DNA of 64,000 nt from Bacteroidales bacterium (GCA_017480145.1 JAFVBF010000076.1:39173-103172), one strand, 5' to 3'; counted from the first letter of the stretch, positions 20,389-30,608 are shown. Translations and numbers: made by a program. The notes: generated by a model not told the origin, from the sequence alone.

Positions 20389-21669
20389 TTAATCTTCTTT
20401 AATTTCCTCATCGTCCTCGTAGTCAATAGCCTTCTTCTTGTCTTTTTCTTCCTCCTGCTCCACCTCGGTTCGGAAGAGAACCTTTAAAGCCTTACGGCTT
20501 TCATATTCTCCTTTACGGTTCATCTTGTACGCCTTATAATACTTATCCTTAATCTGGACGACACCCTCCTCACGATCGCTATCAACAGGGTATAGGTAGG
20601 CTTTCACTTCGTCAGGCTTAATCCGCTTGCCAAAATATAGTGTGTCGAACATGGTTGGATTGAGTGCTACTTGAAGATAAAGTGTCTGAGTACTCTTATT
20701 GGTAACCTTCTTAGTAGTCAACATCTTGTATTCCGGCCCCTTGTCGGTATATTTCTTACCATATACCCGCAATTTGTTATCCCACTGTTCCTGCGTGATA
20801 GGAACCGATAAAAAGATTGAGTCTTGTAATGGCTGCTCACACTCATCGAAAGCACGAGAAAAATTGCTTTTCAACACCACATAGCCCGCATGGAGGATGA
20901 ACTGTTTAGGGTGCGGGACCAAAGAGTATCTCTCCACAAGCGGCTCGTAGTCAAAATGCTCCTCAATGGTGATATTTAAAGCAGGAGGGCAAGAATCCTT
21001 GGTTCCTTCAACCGAATAGACAGCCCCCTTGGGCATAGTCATCTTGGTATAATAGCCACGAATCGTAGTGTCCTGACTTGGCAGATAACATCCACCCGCC
21101 ATACCGATACACTCGGCTGGATTGTTATGGAATGATACGAGGACGCTGTTTTTCAAAGAAATACTATTATTAAGCAGCAGACGGCTGTCTGGCAACTCAC
21201 TGCAATCGTACACTTTGAGAGAGACAGGGACCTCGTAGCGCAACTGTTCTACCGTGTCGCCATGGCAACTGCATTTAACCGGATTGTTGGCTATGCGTAT
21301 TGGGAACGGTGCATAACTGCGCTGGGCGAAATAGCGGAAAACCTCGTCCACACGTTTTTTTGTCAGCTCTTGAATATCATTACCATATCCCTCAATCATC
21401 ATGGTGTAGAGTTTCGGATTGGTTTGGGAGAAGGCTATCCGATAGACCGAATCGAGAAGGTCAAGGTCATCCAGAGTGAAGTCTATCTGGTCTTCCTGAT
21501 ACTGAATAAGCAGACAAAAAGCTTCAGGATTGACCAAAGCTTTTTTCAAATTGCGGACAGGCTTGGCCGAAGGAATGTAAAGTCCCGTCTGAGAGAACAC
21601 TTCGGTAGCACACAGCAGTGCTATCAGAAACAAAGCGAGGCCACGGCCAAACATTCTATACGTACTCAT
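20389..21669 (-). CDS. Exported protein of unknown function with acidic C-terminal tail
   Basis: 426 aa. An N-terminal signal peptide (hydrophobic stretch LALFLIALLCA, probable cleavage after VFSQ) indicates the periplasm or outer membrane. Residues ~80-115 (MMIEGYGND...KKRVDEVFRYF) faintly recall the peptidoglycan-binding helix-strand of OmpA domains, but I am not confident. A Cys-rich patch CSCHGD is followed by further single cysteines. The C-terminal ~30 residues are highly charged (EQEEEKDKKKAIDYEDDEE). I do not recognise the family. It lies between moxR and panB in a close-packed series. Confidence 0.75.
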   Translation of the reverse strand: MSTYRMFGRGLALFLIALLCATEVFSQTGLYIPSAKPVRNLKKALVNPEAFCLLIQYQEDQIDFTLDDLDLLDSVYRIAFSQTNPKLYTMMIEGYGNDIQELTKKRVDEVFRYFAQRSYAPFPIRIANNPVKCSCHGDTVEQLRYEVPVSLKVYDCSELPDSRLLLNNSISLKNSVLVSFHNNPAECIGMAGGCYLPSQDTTIRGYYTKMTMPKGAVYSVEGTKDSCPPALNITIEEHFDYEPLVERYSLVPHPKQFILHAGYVVLKSNFSRAFDECEQPLQDSIFLSVPITQEQWDNKLRVYGKKYTDKGPEYKMLTTKKVTNKSTQTLYLQVALNPTMFDTLYFGKRIKPDEVKAYLYPVDSDREEGVVQIKDKYYKAYKMNRKGEYESRKALKVLFRTEVEQEEEKDKKKAIDYEDDEEIKED

Positions 21670-21688
21670 GATTCAGAGATGGTTATCT

Positions 21689-22642
21689 TTAAAGCAATTG
21701 AGCGATAATATCGTCTGTGGCGACGCCATCGGCCTCAGCATAATAATTGCGTACCACACGGTGGCGGAGCACCTCGGCTGCCACTGATTGTACATCCTCA
21801 ATGTCAGGCGAATACTTGCCAGTGAATGCGGCATGAGTTTTTGCCCCCATGACGAGATACTGCGATGCACGAGGACCTGCACCCCAAGAGACATACTTTT
21901 TAGTATATTCCGAGGCCAGTTTGTCAGTCGGACGAGTAGATGCCACCAGCCGTACTGCATAGTCACAGACATTGTCAGCCACAGGCATACGACGGATAGC
22001 CTGTTGAAAAGTCATGATCTCATCTGCGGAAAGTATCACCTGCGGTGTAGCAACGCGATCGGCTGTAGTACTCATCACGATAGCCTTCTCCTCCTCGAAA
22101 GAGGGATAATCCAACTTGACATTAAACATAAAACGATCCAACTGCGCTTCTGGCAAAGGATAGGTGCCTTCCTGTTCAATGGGATTCTGCGTAGCCAATA
22201 CGAAAAACGGAGAGGGAAGCGCATATGACTTTCCCGACACCGTGACGCAATGTTCCTGCATAGCCTCTAACAACGCAGCCTGCGTTTTGGGAGGTGTGCG
22301 GTTAATTTCATCTGCCAACACAATGTTGGCGAAGACGGGACCTGTCAAGAACTGGAAACGCCGATTTTCGTCCAAGATTTCCGAACCCGTGATGTCAGAA
22401 GGCATCAAGTCCGGTGTGAACTGAATCCGGTTAAAATCCAATCCTAACGCCTTGGACACAGTATTTACCATAAGCGTTTTGGCGAGACCAGGGACACCTA
22501 CCAAAAGACAGTGCCCCCCCGTGAAGATAGCGTTGAGGAGACTATCCACCGCCTGCTGCTGGCCAACAATGACTTTGGCGATTTCCTGCCTCAACTCCTG
22601 ATACTTTAGCACCAGGGTATCAATAGACTGTTTGTCTGTCAT
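21689..22642 (-). CDS. MoxR-family AAA+ ATPase
   Basis: 317 aa. Walker A GVPGLAKT, Walker [17 protein letters not shown], sensor [26 protein letters not shown] and a C-terminal MoxR lid are all present. MoxR proteins act as chaperones for metal-cofactor or von Willebrand A-domain partners and usually sit next to DUF58 and VWA (Bat) genes. Here those partners are missing: the neighbours are a parvulin gene 22 bp upstream and the unknown exported protein 19 bp downstream. That suggests a role tied to envelope proteins. Confidence 0.93.
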   Translation of the reverse strand: MTDKQSIDTLVLKYQELRQEIAKVIVGQQQAVDSLLNAIFTGGHCLLVGVPGLAKTLMVNTVSKALGLDFNRIQFTPDLMPSDITGSEILDENRRFQFLTGPVFANIVLADEINRTPPKTQAALLEAMQEHCVTVSGKSYALPSPFFVLATQNPIEQEGTYPLPEAQLDRFMFNVKLDYPSFEEEKAIVMSTTADRVATPQVILSADEIMTFQQAIRRMPVADNVCDYAVRLVASTRPTDKLASEYTKKYVSWGAGPRASQYLVMGAKTHAAFTGKYSPDIEDVQSVAAEVLRHRVVRNYYAEADGVATDDIIAQLL

Positions 22643-22664
22643 GGTCGAAGGTATTATTCTTTGA

Positions 22665-24005
22665 TTACTGCAACCACTTCATACGGAAGTTGCAATCCTT
22701 ATATTCATCATCAATCCTAACGTACGTATTCTTTATCATCTTGTCTGCCCAAGCATAAACTTTGTTCTGCTTTGCCTCCTGCAAAGCCGCATTGTATATC
22801 TTATCATAGTCATCGGAGAGATTGGCATCATGTTCCTCTACTCGCTTTGTCAGCTTAATAATTCTATAAAGAGCCTTGTTGTCTTCGTCCACCATCTGGG
22901 TGGCATTGGAAATATCACCCACCTGCATCGTGGCAATCGGAATGCCTGGGTAAATCTCCATAAACTCAGACTTGGTAAACCTATTGTTGCCCGTGGAAGG
23001 ATTAGACAAAACACCCCCAGTCTTATTGGTTGAAGCCTGTGAATACTGCCTAACCGCATCCTCGAACGAAATCGTACCCTTGCGGATTTCCGAAGAAATG
23101 CTGTCCAGTCGCATCCGAGCTGCCAACAGGTCTTCGGCACCCACTTGAGGCTGAAGCAGAATATGGCGTACATTGATGGTATTGCCACGTCGCTCAATAA
23201 GCTGGAGAATATGAAAACCGAACTGCGTCTCAATGATGGGTGAGACCTCCCCTGGTTTCAAGGCAAAAGCAGCTGCTTCAAACTCACTCACCATATCGCC
23301 ACGTCCGAAGAATCCTAACTCGCCGCCCTTCTTTGAAGAACCAGGATCTTGAGAATAAAGTGTAGCAAGCATACTAAAGCTCTCGCCCTTGAGGACTCGT
23401 TCACGCAACTGGGCGAGTTCCAAACGGACGCGATCTCGCTCCGATTCAGCAATAGCAGGCTGCAACGAAATCTCGGCCACCTCATACTCGGTCTCAATAT
23501 GGGGCAGGCTGTCTTTAGGAATACTTTCGTAATAAGAACGCACCTGCTGTGGTGTCACAGTAACCGAGCTGGTAAGCTGAGACTCGACACGCTGCCGAAG
23601 AATATTGTTTTTCAACAAATCAAAATATAGGTCATGAAACTCGTCGTACTCAAAGCCGGTGGCTTCACGCAAAGCCTGCTTGCTACCATACTGGCGTAGA
23701 TAAGCCTTTAAATAGTATTCCACCTGCACTTCCACTTCCTCATCCGTTACCTCAACACTATCCACAAGACCCTTCTGTATAAGCAGTTTGCTCAACATCT
23801 GGTTTTCAAGAATCTCGCACCGACCCTCGAAGCCCGCCGCATTACCCTGCCGCATACGGACTTGCGCATAAGCACTCTCTACATCCGATTTTTTGACAAT
23901 ATTCTTACCCACTACTGCCACAACCTTATCCACCGCCACTGGTTCCTGAGCATCCACGACCGAGCAAGCGGCTAACATAACTAATACAAATAAAATCCGT
24001 TTCAT
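22665..24005 (-). CDS. SurA-like periplasmic peptidylprolyl isomerase
   Basis: 446 aa from the ATG at 24005 ([11 protein letters not shown]), which gives a clean signal peptide ending near VDAQ. A SurA N-terminal domain ([19 protein letters not shown]) is followed by two parvulin domains: [10 protein letters not shown]...[12 protein letters not shown]...ETQFGFHIL and VRHILLQPQ...[10 protein letters not shown]. It would chaperone outer-membrane proteins during transit. It is the third of three consecutive folding-factor genes and is 37 bp from the second. Confidence 0.92.
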   Translation of the reverse strand: MKRILFVLVMLAACSVVDAQEPVAVDKVVAVVGKNIVKKSDVESAYAQVRMRQGNAAGFEGRCEILENQMLSKLLIQKGLVDSVEVTDEEVEVQVEYYLKAYLRQYGSKQALREATGFEYDEFHDLYFDLLKNNILRQRVESQLTSSVTVTPQQVRSYYESIPKDSLPHIETEYEVAEISLQPAIAESERDRVRLELAQLRERVLKGESFSMLATLYSQDPGSSKKGGELGFFGRGDMVSEFEAAAFALKPGEVSPIIETQFGFHILQLIERRGNTINVRHILLQPQVGAEDLLAARMRLDSISSEIRKGTISFEDAVRQYSQASTNKTGGVLSNPSTGNNRFTKSEFMEIYPGIPIATMQVGDISNATQMVDEDNKALYRIIKLTKRVEEHDANLSDDYDKIYNAALQEAKQNKVYAWADKMIKNTYVRIDDEYKDCNFRMKWLQ

Positions 24006-24042
24006 AAAGACTATTTCAGAAATAAGCCACCCACTGATGACA

Positions 24043-24885
24043 TCACATAACATAAACAGCGCCTCGTTTCTCGGCATCACGACGTAAATCCTGTCGCATC
24101 TGATTGACCAAATCCATCTTGCGCATATTGATAATTATTGTTTTAATATTATCGTACTCCATCTCTACTGGCGTATATTCATCAATAAGTTTAGCCTCAA
24201 AGAAATGGACCATGCTCACCCCAGTGGAATCCCATACGCGAGAGAAGTGAGAACGACGAAAATAGTGAGGATCTGAGAACACGTTATCCGAGATTTTGCC
24301 GCGCAAACGAGAAAGAGGAATCCAATCCTCATTGTCAAAAGAATACTCTATCACACCATGCGAAATGATTCGCTGCACCTCCATATAGGCAGACTCGTTC
24401 ATGTCGTATTGTTCCATAAGCGCCGCCATACGCCAAAAACCGCCATCTTCTGGATTCATCTTGACATACAAAGACTTGACTATAGGCGATTTGAGGATAA
24501 AATCGTCCCGATGGTCTGCATAATACTGGAGAATTTCCGCATCGGTGACAACCGTGTCTATCATCTGCCCCACGATGCGTTGCTCATAGGCATAGATAAG
24601 CAGGCTGTTGTGATACTGGGCAAGCTGACGAGAGAAATCTTCCTTGATATTCTTCTCTGCCTTACTGACCAACACCATTTCGTCTATCCACTGATTGACA
24701 TAATTCTGAACCAAAAGAATACTGTCCTCCCCTTTGAGGCCAGCAGGTACAATCTCTGCCAAATCAGAGCGATACAACTTATGCCCATAGACACGTGCCA
24801 CGACCTCATCGCTGCGCGAACCACTACAGGCAACGCTCAGTAGAGCCACAATGGACAAGCATAGGATATTAATAGGTAATCGCAT
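24043..24885 (-). CDS. SurA-like lipoprotein chaperone lacking a clear parvulin domain
   Basis: 280 aa from the ATG at 24885, which overlaps the end of the upstream gene. A lipoprotein signal ends at LLSVAC (CSGSRSDEV). The N-terminal half is SurA-like (a small strand [16 protein letters not shown], then helices and [15 protein letters not shown]). The region where parvulins normally carry GG.LG and the FG-H signature holds neither. I infer a chaperone without isomerase activity. Its position between two canonical parvulins supports the folding role. Confidence 0.7.
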   Translation of the reverse strand: MRLPINILCLSIVALLSVACSGSRSDEVVARVYGHKLYRSDLAEIVPAGLKGEDSILLVQNYVNQWIDEMVLVSKAEKNIKEDFSRQLAQYHNSLLIYAYEQRIVGQMIDTVVTDAEILQYYADHRDDFILKSPIVKSLYVKMNPEDGGFWRMAALMEQYDMNESAYMEVQRIISHGVIEYSFDNEDWIPLSRLRGKISDNVFSDPHYFRRSHFSRVWDSTGVSMVHFFEAKLIDEYTPVEMEYDNIKTIIINMRKMDLVNQMRQDLRRDAEKRGAVYVM

Positions 24886-27013
24886 CAACGACATCCTGAT
24901 GAATGACAACATTGTATTTTTTGTGCAACCGTTCCACCAGTTGCTGTTCCATGGCCGACTGAAAGTCATTAACATAGTAGCCACGTGCCTCGTCCTTACT
25001 TTTTAGCATAGGTGGCATCAGCTGCTCCACGACACAGACTTCGTAGCCTTTGGATTGCGGGTGAACATACGTACCAGTCTTCCATTCCTTCATATCCAGC
25101 AATTCCTGCCTACCCATCTCAACAACTTCAAGACGCTGCTTGACGGGCTGCGTAGCCTTGCAATGCTTTCTGTCCACCTTTTCTATAAGGTCGAGACGGA
25201 TGTCGCTGGCACTTTTCTGTTTTTTTTGACCTTTAGCGATAGCCTTGAGAGCCGTGGCTGGAGGCAAACAGAGGCTATCGGCCACACGATAGACAACCAC
25301 ACGGGCTCGGTCCTTCCAAAAATAGACTGAATCTTCGGGATTTTCGTACGTATGGGTGACGGAGGTTTGCTGATAGAACAAGTCGAATCCAGAGGTGTCC
25401 TTGAGAGCTTTGGACCAAATTTGGTCGTCATTGTAATTGAATATCATCAGTCCATGACGATACTCGTCTATCAAGCCACGAAACTCAACATTGTCCTGCT
25501 CCAGACGGCTATCTGCAAGCCGAAGTACCTTCTCAGCAATAAATTCATCATAACGCTGCTGAACGAACTGGGCGATATCCTGACGGCCCATTGGAATCTG
25601 TTTCAACGCAATATACTGACCCAAAGCAACAGCATCGTAAGTAGTGTCATCCAACACAAAGAGCGGATGCCTATCGGTGACACGTTCGGGATGAAACACC
25701 CACTGACGACTGAACACAGAGTCATTAACCATAGAGACTAACTCATTTAGAGATGATGCATAACGACTCTTCTTCGTCACTTTGGCATCGGCAACGAATT
25801 GCTCTCTTCCACTGCCAGACTTTACCCATTTGCCATACTGACGGGTGTAATCGACAAAACCATATCGCTGTTTGCACTGTTCGACAAAAATAGACTGCGG
25901 CGCAGTGTTACGCTGATCGCGAGAGATGCGCTGACGGTAGTCGGGCAGCATATCGGCAAACGATGGGATTGTGTCACGACGTTCCACCATGATAATATGC
26001 CAGCCATACTCCGTATGGAAAGGTTTGGAAATATCGCCAGCCTTCATAGCATTGCGTCCCACGATAGAAACATACTCAGGTGGCATTTGCTGCATGGCCA
26101 AACTACCCAGTTGCCCCCCTTTGCTTGACGTAGCACGGTCATCGCTGTAATTGTGTGCCACTTTCTCAAATGGCATTCCCTCCATCAGGCGGTCATAAGC
26201 CATCTTAATTTTACCCTCAGCCTTAGAATTGGCCATCCTGTCGGAAATCCAGATATGCCTCAGCGTTGTGCTGCCATAGTAAGGGACACGGTCTATCACC
26301 TTGATAATGTGATAGCCAAAACGGGAACGAACGGGTTTTCCAATCTCGCCCACGGGTATTGTATAGGCTGCATTTTCGAAAGGATAGACCATATCAAAGG
26401 CCGTGAAAAAGCCCAAATCACCCTCATGCCCCTTGACCTGCGGATTTTGAGCCATACGCTCACGCTGTTCGGGATTCATCTGTTTTTCCATAACCTCGCG
26501 TGCCACGGTGAAAAAATCCTCCTTATCCAAAGTGAGTCGATTGTAGAGAGCCATGGCCTCGTTGTACACTCGCTGGGTGTCGGAAGGAGAAGCCATCGGA
26601 GACAGCGGCAAAAGGATATGAGCCGCATGGACAGCCTGCTGATTGCGTTCATAAGCCTCGTACAGCAAGCGGCTCAAGGTGGCGGAATCTATAAGATACG
26701 GGGCCGACAACTCCTTGCGGTAGGTGGCCAACTCATTCAGCATATCGGCATTGGTGTCCATGCCCAAGGCATAGGCGTCAGCCAGTTTGGCGCGATAGTT
26801 GACAAAGAGTTTGACATAATCCTCCAAAACCTGACGTTTCTCAGAGGAAGATACCGAGGAGGTTTTGTCTATGCTACGAAGGAAATCCTTCATGAACTCA
26901 GACTTCAGAATCTTCTGATCTCCAATTTCAAAGATTACAGGATCTTCGATTTTTTGGGCGCGAAGACCTGACAATAGGAGAACGGCCACTACGAGGGCAA
27001 TCGTTTTCTTCAT
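24869..27013 (-). CDS. Periplasmic peptidylprolyl isomerase with two parvulin domains
   Basis: 714 aa. Signal peptide [20 protein letters not shown]. Two parvulin domains occur in the first half: AAHILLP...[11 protein letters not shown]...RSRFGYHII and LRHIWIS...[10 protein letters not shown]...HTEYGWHII. The long C-terminal half (~350 aa) has no motif I know and probably extends the chaperone surface. It is the first of three folding-factor genes; its stop overlaps the start of the next. An imperfect hairpin at 27062-27107 lies between it and guaB. Confidence 0.9.
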   Translation of the reverse strand: MKKTIALVVAVLLLSGLRAQKIEDPVIFEIGDQKILKSEFMKDFLRSIDKTSSVSSSEKRQVLEDYVKLFVNYRAKLADAYALGMDTNADMLNELATYRKELSAPYLIDSATLSRLLYEAYERNQQAVHAAHILLPLSPMASPSDTQRVYNEAMALYNRLTLDKEDFFTVAREVMEKQMNPEQRERMAQNPQVKGHEGDLGFFTAFDMVYPFENAAYTIPVGEIGKPVRSRFGYHIIKVIDRVPYYGSTTLRHIWISDRMANSKAEGKIKMAYDRLMEGMPFEKVAHNYSDDRATSSKGGQLGSLAMQQMPPEYVSIVGRNAMKAGDISKPFHTEYGWHIIMVERRDTIPSFADMLPDYRQRISRDQRNTAPQSIFVEQCKQRYGFVDYTRQYGKWVKSGSGREQFVADAKVTKKSRYASSLNELVSMVNDSVFSRQWVFHPERVTDRHPLFVLDDTTYDAVALGQYIALKQIPMGRQDIAQFVQQRYDEFIAEKVLRLADSRLEQDNVEFRGLIDEYRHGLMIFNYNDDQIWSKALKDTSGFDLFYQQTSVTHTYENPEDSVYFWKDRARVVVYRVADSLCLPPATALKAIAKGQKKQKSASDIRLDLIEKVDRKHCKATQPVKQRLEVVEMGRQELLDMKEWKTGTYVHPQSKGYEVCVVEQLMPPMLKSKDEARGYYVNDFQSAMEQQLVERLHKKYNVVIHQDVVDAITY

Positions 27014-27061
27014 GACTTATGCGCTATAAAAATTGGGGCTTTGATGGCGGCAAAATAAAGG

Positions 27062-27107
27062 AATAGGGCGGGGAGCCTCCTATGGGAGAATCGTTCCCTG
27101 CCCTATT
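27062..27107 (-). terminator. Imperfect hairpin between guaB and the PPIase operon
   Basis: The arms AATAGGGCGGGGA and TCCCTGCCCTATT pair with one mismatch around a loop of about 20 nt. On the minus strand it follows the guaB stop directly and is followed by CCTTTATTTTG, a weak T-rich tract. It may partly terminate guaB transcripts; read-through into the PPIase genes is likely. Confidence 0.5.
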
Positions 27108-27118
27108 AATATCAAATT

Positions 27119-28591
27119 TTAACGGGAGTAGTTGGGAGCCTCGCGGGTGATGGCAATATCATGAGGATGGCTCTCAGCATAGCCCGCCGCTGTGATACGG
27201 ATAAATTTGGCCTGCTGAAGTACAGATATGTCCCGACTGCCAGTGTATCCCATACCAGCCTTGAGACCACCTACCAACTGATAGAGAACCTCGTTAAGAG
27301 TACCTTTGTATGGCACCCGTCCAACCACGCCCTCAGGGACCAGTTTCTTTGCATCAGTCTCTTTGTCTTGGAAATAGCGGTCTTTGGAGCCCGCCTGCAT
27401 AGCCTCCAAAGAGCCCATGCCACGGTAAGACTTGAACTTACGTCCTTCAAAGATGATGGTCTCGCCTGGAGCCTCATCAACTCCAGCCACGAGAGACCCA
27501 ATCATCACCGAACTTGCCCCAGCGGCCAGCGCCTTTACGATGTCGCCACTGTAGCGAATGCCCCCATCGGCAATAATGGGGATGTCGTATCCATGCTGTT
27601 TCAAGGCACCAGATACTTCACAGACAGCCGTAAGCTGAGGGACACCGATGCCCGCAATAATTCGCGTGGAGCAAATGCTTCCAGGTCCGATGCCTACCTT
27701 GACGGCATCAGCCCCTGCCTCGGCCAACATCAAGGCAGCCTCGCCTGTGGCAATATTTCCAACCACCACATCAAGGCTGGGGTACTTGGTTTTCACCTGT
27801 TTCAAAGCCTCAACCACCCGAATGGAATGTCCGTGGGCGGTGTCTATGACGATAGCGTCGGCGCCAGCCTTCACCAAGGCATCAACGCGATCCATCATGT
27901 CAGGCGTGATGCCCACACCAGCAGCCACACACAAGCGTCCCTTGCTGTCCTTGCAGGCATTAGGACGTTCTTTGGTCTTCGTAATGTCACGATATGTGAT
28001 GAGTCCAATGAACTGACCTTTATCATTCACCACAGGAAGTTTCTCGATACGGTGCTGCTGCAAGATGTCTGTTGCCTCCTCGAAAGAAGTACCCTCGTGG
28101 GTAGTGATAAGTTTGACCGTCATAATCTCGCTTAGCGGACGTTCCAAATTGCGTTCAAAGCGGAGGTCGCGATTCGTAACCATTCCGATGAGCATATTGT
28201 TCTCGTCTACGATTGGGATGCCGCCAATGCCATATTCGTGCATCAGGTCGAGTGCATCCTTGACCAAAGCATTTTTAGAGAGCGTGATGGGATCCACAAT
28301 CATGCCATTCTCGGCACGTTTCACCTTCATCACTTCATTAGCCTGATGGTCGATGGTCATGTTCTTGTGCAACACGCCGATGCCCCCTTCCTGAGCCATT
28401 CCGATAGCCATGGCTGCCTCGGTGACGGTGTCCATGGCTGCCGAAACAAGCGGCACGTTCAACTTGATATTGCGGGAGAATCGCGTAGACACGGAGACTT
28501 CGCGAGGTAGTACGTCAGAATAGGCAGGAACGAGGAGGACGTCATCATAGGTGAGGCCCTCTCCAATGAACTTTGATGTATCAGTGAACAT
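27119..28591 (-). CDS. guaB: IMP dehydrogenase
   Basis: 490 aa, the standard length when started at the ATG at 28591 ([20 protein letters not shown]). It catalyses IMP to XMP, the committed step to GTP. The barrel is interrupted by two CBS domains at roughly residues 95-205. The catalytic Cys loop is [12 protein letters not shown], followed by GGIRYSGD and the flap Arg-Tyr region KSYRGMGS. The open frame runs 127 codons further upstream through non-coding sequence and the promoter, which I reject. The promoter at 28613-28620 gives a leader of about 15-20 nt. Confidence 0.97.
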   Translation of the reverse strand: MFTDTSKFIGEGLTYDDVLLVPAYSDVLPREVSVSTRFSRNIKLNVPLVSAAMDTVTEAAMAIGMAQEGGIGVLHKNMTIDHQANEVMKVKRAENGMIVDPITLSKNALVKDALDLMHEYGIGGIPIVDENNMLIGMVTNRDLRFERNLERPLSEIMTVKLITTHEGTSFEEATDILQQHRIEKLPVVNDKGQFIGLITYRDITKTKERPNACKDSKGRLCVAAGVGITPDMMDRVDALVKAGADAIVIDTAHGHSIRVVEALKQVKTKYPSLDVVVGNIATGEAALMLAEAGADAVKVGIGPGSICSTRIIAGIGVPQLTAVCEVSGALKQHGYDIPIIADGGIRYSGDIVKALAAGASSVMIGSLVAGVDEAPGETIIFEGRKFKSYRGMGSLEAMQAGSKDRYFQDKETDAKKLVPEGVVGRVPYKGTLNEVLYQLVGGLKAGMGYTGSRDISVLQQAKFIRITAAGYAESHPHDIAITREAPNYSR

Positions 28592-28612
28592 AATTGCAAA
28601 AGATTTAATTTG

Positions 28613-28620
28613 CAAAGGTA
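28613..28620 (-). promoter_or_regulatory. -7 promoter element for guaB
   Basis: Minus-strand TACCTTTG followed by CA, 21 bp upstream of the guaB ATG. The downstream spacing of all minus-strand genes to panB suggests that part of their transcription comes from here. Confidence 0.7.
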
Positions 28621-28789
28621 AGAAAAATATCCATATTGAGAAATCTAAAAACCAATCCCATTGAGAATGAACGGGGGATGGGAGAGCCATCGGACATATT
28701 GATGAAATCAAATGAGTCTTCCGTTGCATTGATGAGGGTGTTGCAGACATGGCAGGGAATAAATTTGGCCACAGCTGAATAAATATTCG

Positions 28790-28797
28790 TACTTTTG
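28790..28797 (+). promoter_or_regulatory. Promoter (-33 and -7) for the first paralogous lipoprotein gene
   Basis: The -7 element TACTTTTG at 28790-28797 is preceded by TTTG at 28764-28767, 22 bp upstream, close to the Bacteroidota -33/-7 arrangement. The leader to the ATG at 28842 is about 40 nt. Confidence 0.65.
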
Positions 28798-28841
28798 CAC
28801 CCAATTCTATACACAAATCATTAACCCACAAAACAATAAAA

Positions 28842-29483
28842 ATGAAAAAGACACTGAAAATCTTTGGCTTGGCACTGCTGGCGAGCACCTTGATGTTTAC
28901 CGCCTGTTCCAAGGATGATGAAAAAGACGACAAAAAGGACAACACCGAGAACAACGGAGGCAACAATAACAATGACAGGGATCAGGATGAAGATGACGAC
29001 AGCCCGTCACTGATACTGCTTTTTGACAATGAGCCAGCACAGCTCGGCTACTACCAAGCCGTGATAGACGATTCCATCAACCCTTACATTTTCTCTTTCG
29101 TAGCCGTGGGTGTAGACGAAAACAACAACTACACGCTGCCTCAGCTGCAAATCACCCTGAACTATAACAGCGAAGCTGATGAAGACAATAAATGGAGCAT
29201 TCCCGCATTCTATTACACTGACAACGCCGAACATTTTGCCGCACTGAGAGCTAATGCAGCTAATGGCGCAATTCCACCCGAATGGGTTGCCAAGGACTTC
29301 AACGCTTTTGTCTTCACGAAATTTGAGACCAGCCCCGTGGTACTCTCTTTTGAAGCAGACGCGACCATGCAAAGCAACTATGAGTACCGGATTGAGAATG
29401 CCCCCGAAGCATCCCTGACCACGAAGCAAATGCTGATGGCTGCCAAAAACATTAAGTTCGTGAATGGACGACTCCGCCAATAA
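28842..29483 (+). CDS. Surface lipoprotein, paralogue A of a tandem pair
   Basis: 213 aa. The lipobox ends TLMFTAC; CSKDDEKDDKKDN follows, a lipoprotein export signal-like tract, then a long Asn/Asp linker (to about residue 50). The folded part has DNEPAQLGYYQAV, FSFVAVGVDENNNYTLPQLQI, PAFYYTDNAEHF, PEWVAKDFNAFVFTKFETSPVVLSFEA and the closing AAKNIKFVNG. It is clearly homologous over its whole folded part to the gene at 29962. No known domain is recognised; surface exposure is inferred from the acidic tract. Confidence 0.85.
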   Translation: MKKTLKIFGLALLASTLMFTACSKDDEKDDKKDNTENNGGNNNNDRDQDEDDDSPSLILLFDNEPAQLGYYQAVIDDSINPYIFSFVAVGVDENNNYTLPQLQITLNYNSEADEDNKWSIPAFYYTDNAEHFAALRANAANGAIPPEWVAKDFNAFVFTKFETSPVVLSFEADATMQSNYEYRIENAPEASLTTKQMLMAAKNIKFVNGRLRQ

Positions 29484-29545
29484 AAACGAAATGCAGAGAC
29501 AACAGCATAGAAAGAATTTTCTATAGTAAAACAATATCCATCAGG

Positions 29546-29573
29546 CAAGCGGGCGACAACAGTCACCCGCTTG
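29546..29573 (+). terminator. Terminator of lipoprotein paralogue A
   Basis: CAAGCGGG-GAC pairs with GTC-CCCGCTTG around an AACA loop with one internal mismatch, followed by TTGTTT. It begins 63 bp after the stop. Confidence 0.7.
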
Positions 29574-29577
29574 TTGT

Positions 29578-29763
29578 TTATATCCCGAACACATTGACTA
29601 AAACATAGCCAGATGTCAGGGTCTCCAACGACCCGATGTAGACTCCAGTCGCCAGCCACGGCTGGAAAGGATATAGGCAAACCTTCTCAATGACAATTGC
29701 ATGACCATTCCATCCGCAGTACCATCCTATCCGATGGCGATGATGTCTCACTTGAATAGGCTG
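29578..29763 (-). pseudogene. Possible relic of a T9SS C-terminal sorting domain
   Basis: A minus-strand open stretch of 61 codons whose last residues read WLATGVYIGSLETLTSGY followed by VLVNVFGI and TAA. LATGVY-I--LET---GY is the pattern of the last two strands of Bacteroidota T9SS type A sorting domains. No start, no YPNP motif and no upstream gene body are present in this frame, so if real it is a decayed end. The similarity is judged by eye and may be chance. Confidence 0.25.
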
Positions 29764-29961
29764 TCAATGCGGCCAAGTTTGTTTTTTTCAAATCCGCACG
29801 TATCCAACCCCGACCATTTCCCCTCTTCCCGTGCCTTCTTGAAAAATCAGACTCGCTATTAAGTTGGCACGAACGCTTTCTGTCACGGAGCAGAATGCCC
29901 ACATTCAGAAAAAAAACGTATTTTTACAAACCCAATAACAAAAGAATAAAAAAACATACAC

Positions 29962-30552
29962 ATGAAAAACATCTTGAAAGTATTTGGACTTCTATTCCTT
30001 ACAGGTATGCTCGCATTATCTGGATGCTCAAAGGATGATGACCCCAAAGCTCCGGAACAGACACCTTCTGAAGAAGATGATAACACAGCCTCTATGGCAC
30101 TGATTTTCGGAGATGAACCCGCAACCTTCGGCTATTACCAAGCAGTTTTCGATGATGACGACAATCCCTATTTCTTCTCTTTTGCCGCCACCGGAATGGA
30201 TGCAAACAACAGGCTGACGCTCCCCCAAATACAGATTAAACTGGACTATGACACCACCGCTGAGGTGGGAAATAGATTCAACATTCCCGTATTTTACTAT
30301 TCCGACAATGCGGAGCATTACAACCAGATGAAGCCCAACCCTGAATGGGTGGCCAAGGAGATTCGCACATTTGCGTTTACCAAGTTTGAGACGAGCCCTA
30401 TCATGCTCTCTTTTGAAGCCGAAGCAACCATGTGGAGCAACTATGAATACACGGTTGAACATCGCCCGGAAGAAGAACTGACGACCAAAGAATTAGTGAT
30501 GAGTGCAAAAAACATCAACTTCGTCAATGGCTCACTAAGAGACAGTAATTAA
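29962..30552 (+). CDS. Surface lipoprotein, paralogue B of a tandem pair
   Basis: 196 aa. The signal ends at LALSGC, then CSKDDDPKAPEQTPSEEDD, a lipoprotein export signal-like tract and Pro/acidic linker. The folded part aligns throughout with the product of 28842: DEPATFGYYQAVFDD, FSFAATGMDANNRLTLPQIQI, PVFYYSDNAEHY, PEWVAKEIRTFAFTKFETSP and SAKNINFVNG. Two residues of spacing differ near the PEWVAK motif. The pair arose by tandem duplication and then diverged. The function is unknown. rnpB begins 56 bp after the stop. Confidence 0.85.
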   Translation: MKNILKVFGLLFLTGMLALSGCSKDDDPKAPEQTPSEEDDNTASMALIFGDEPATFGYYQAVFDDDDNPYFFSFAATGMDANNRLTLPQIQIKLDYDTTAEVGNRFNIPVFYYSDNAEHYNQMKPNPEWVAKEIRTFAFTKFETSPIMLSFEAEATMWSNYEYTVEHRPEEELTTKELVMSAKNINFVNGSLRDSN

Positions 30553-30569
30553 TCCCTCGGACACAATTT

Positions 30570-30600
30570 TTTGGATTTTTTGCTGTTACTTGTATCGTTC
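30570..30600 (+). promoter_or_regulatory. Probable promoter of rnpB
   Basis: TTTG at 30570-30573 is followed, 19 bp later, by TATCGTTC at 30593-30600, a two-mismatch version of TAnnTTTG. The predicted start point agrees with the 5' end of the P1 stem of the RNA at 30609. Confidence 0.45.
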
Positions 30601-30608
30601 AAGAGACA

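Larger units (their letters stand above)
29484..29961. other. 478-bp spacer between the paralogous lipoproteins
   Basis: It holds the terminator of the first gene (29546-29573), a short minus-strand reading frame that resembles a worn T9SS C-terminal domain (29578-29763), and a weak promoter-like TATTTTTA at 29919-29926 ahead of the second gene. I see no intact gene. Confidence 0.7.

Noticed and set aside
26153-26971. 272-codon plus-strand open frame opposite the first PPIase
   Set aside because: His-rich antisense translation of the parvulin domains; no homology recognised.
27161-28135. 324-codon plus-strand open frame opposite guaB
   Set aside because: It is the mirror of a well-conserved coding sequence and has no domain, start signal or promoter.
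28592-28972. Upstream extension of guaB by 127 codons
   Set aside because: It crosses the promoter at 28613-28620 and the start of a divergent gene; the ATG at 28591 gives the standard 490-aa enzyme.
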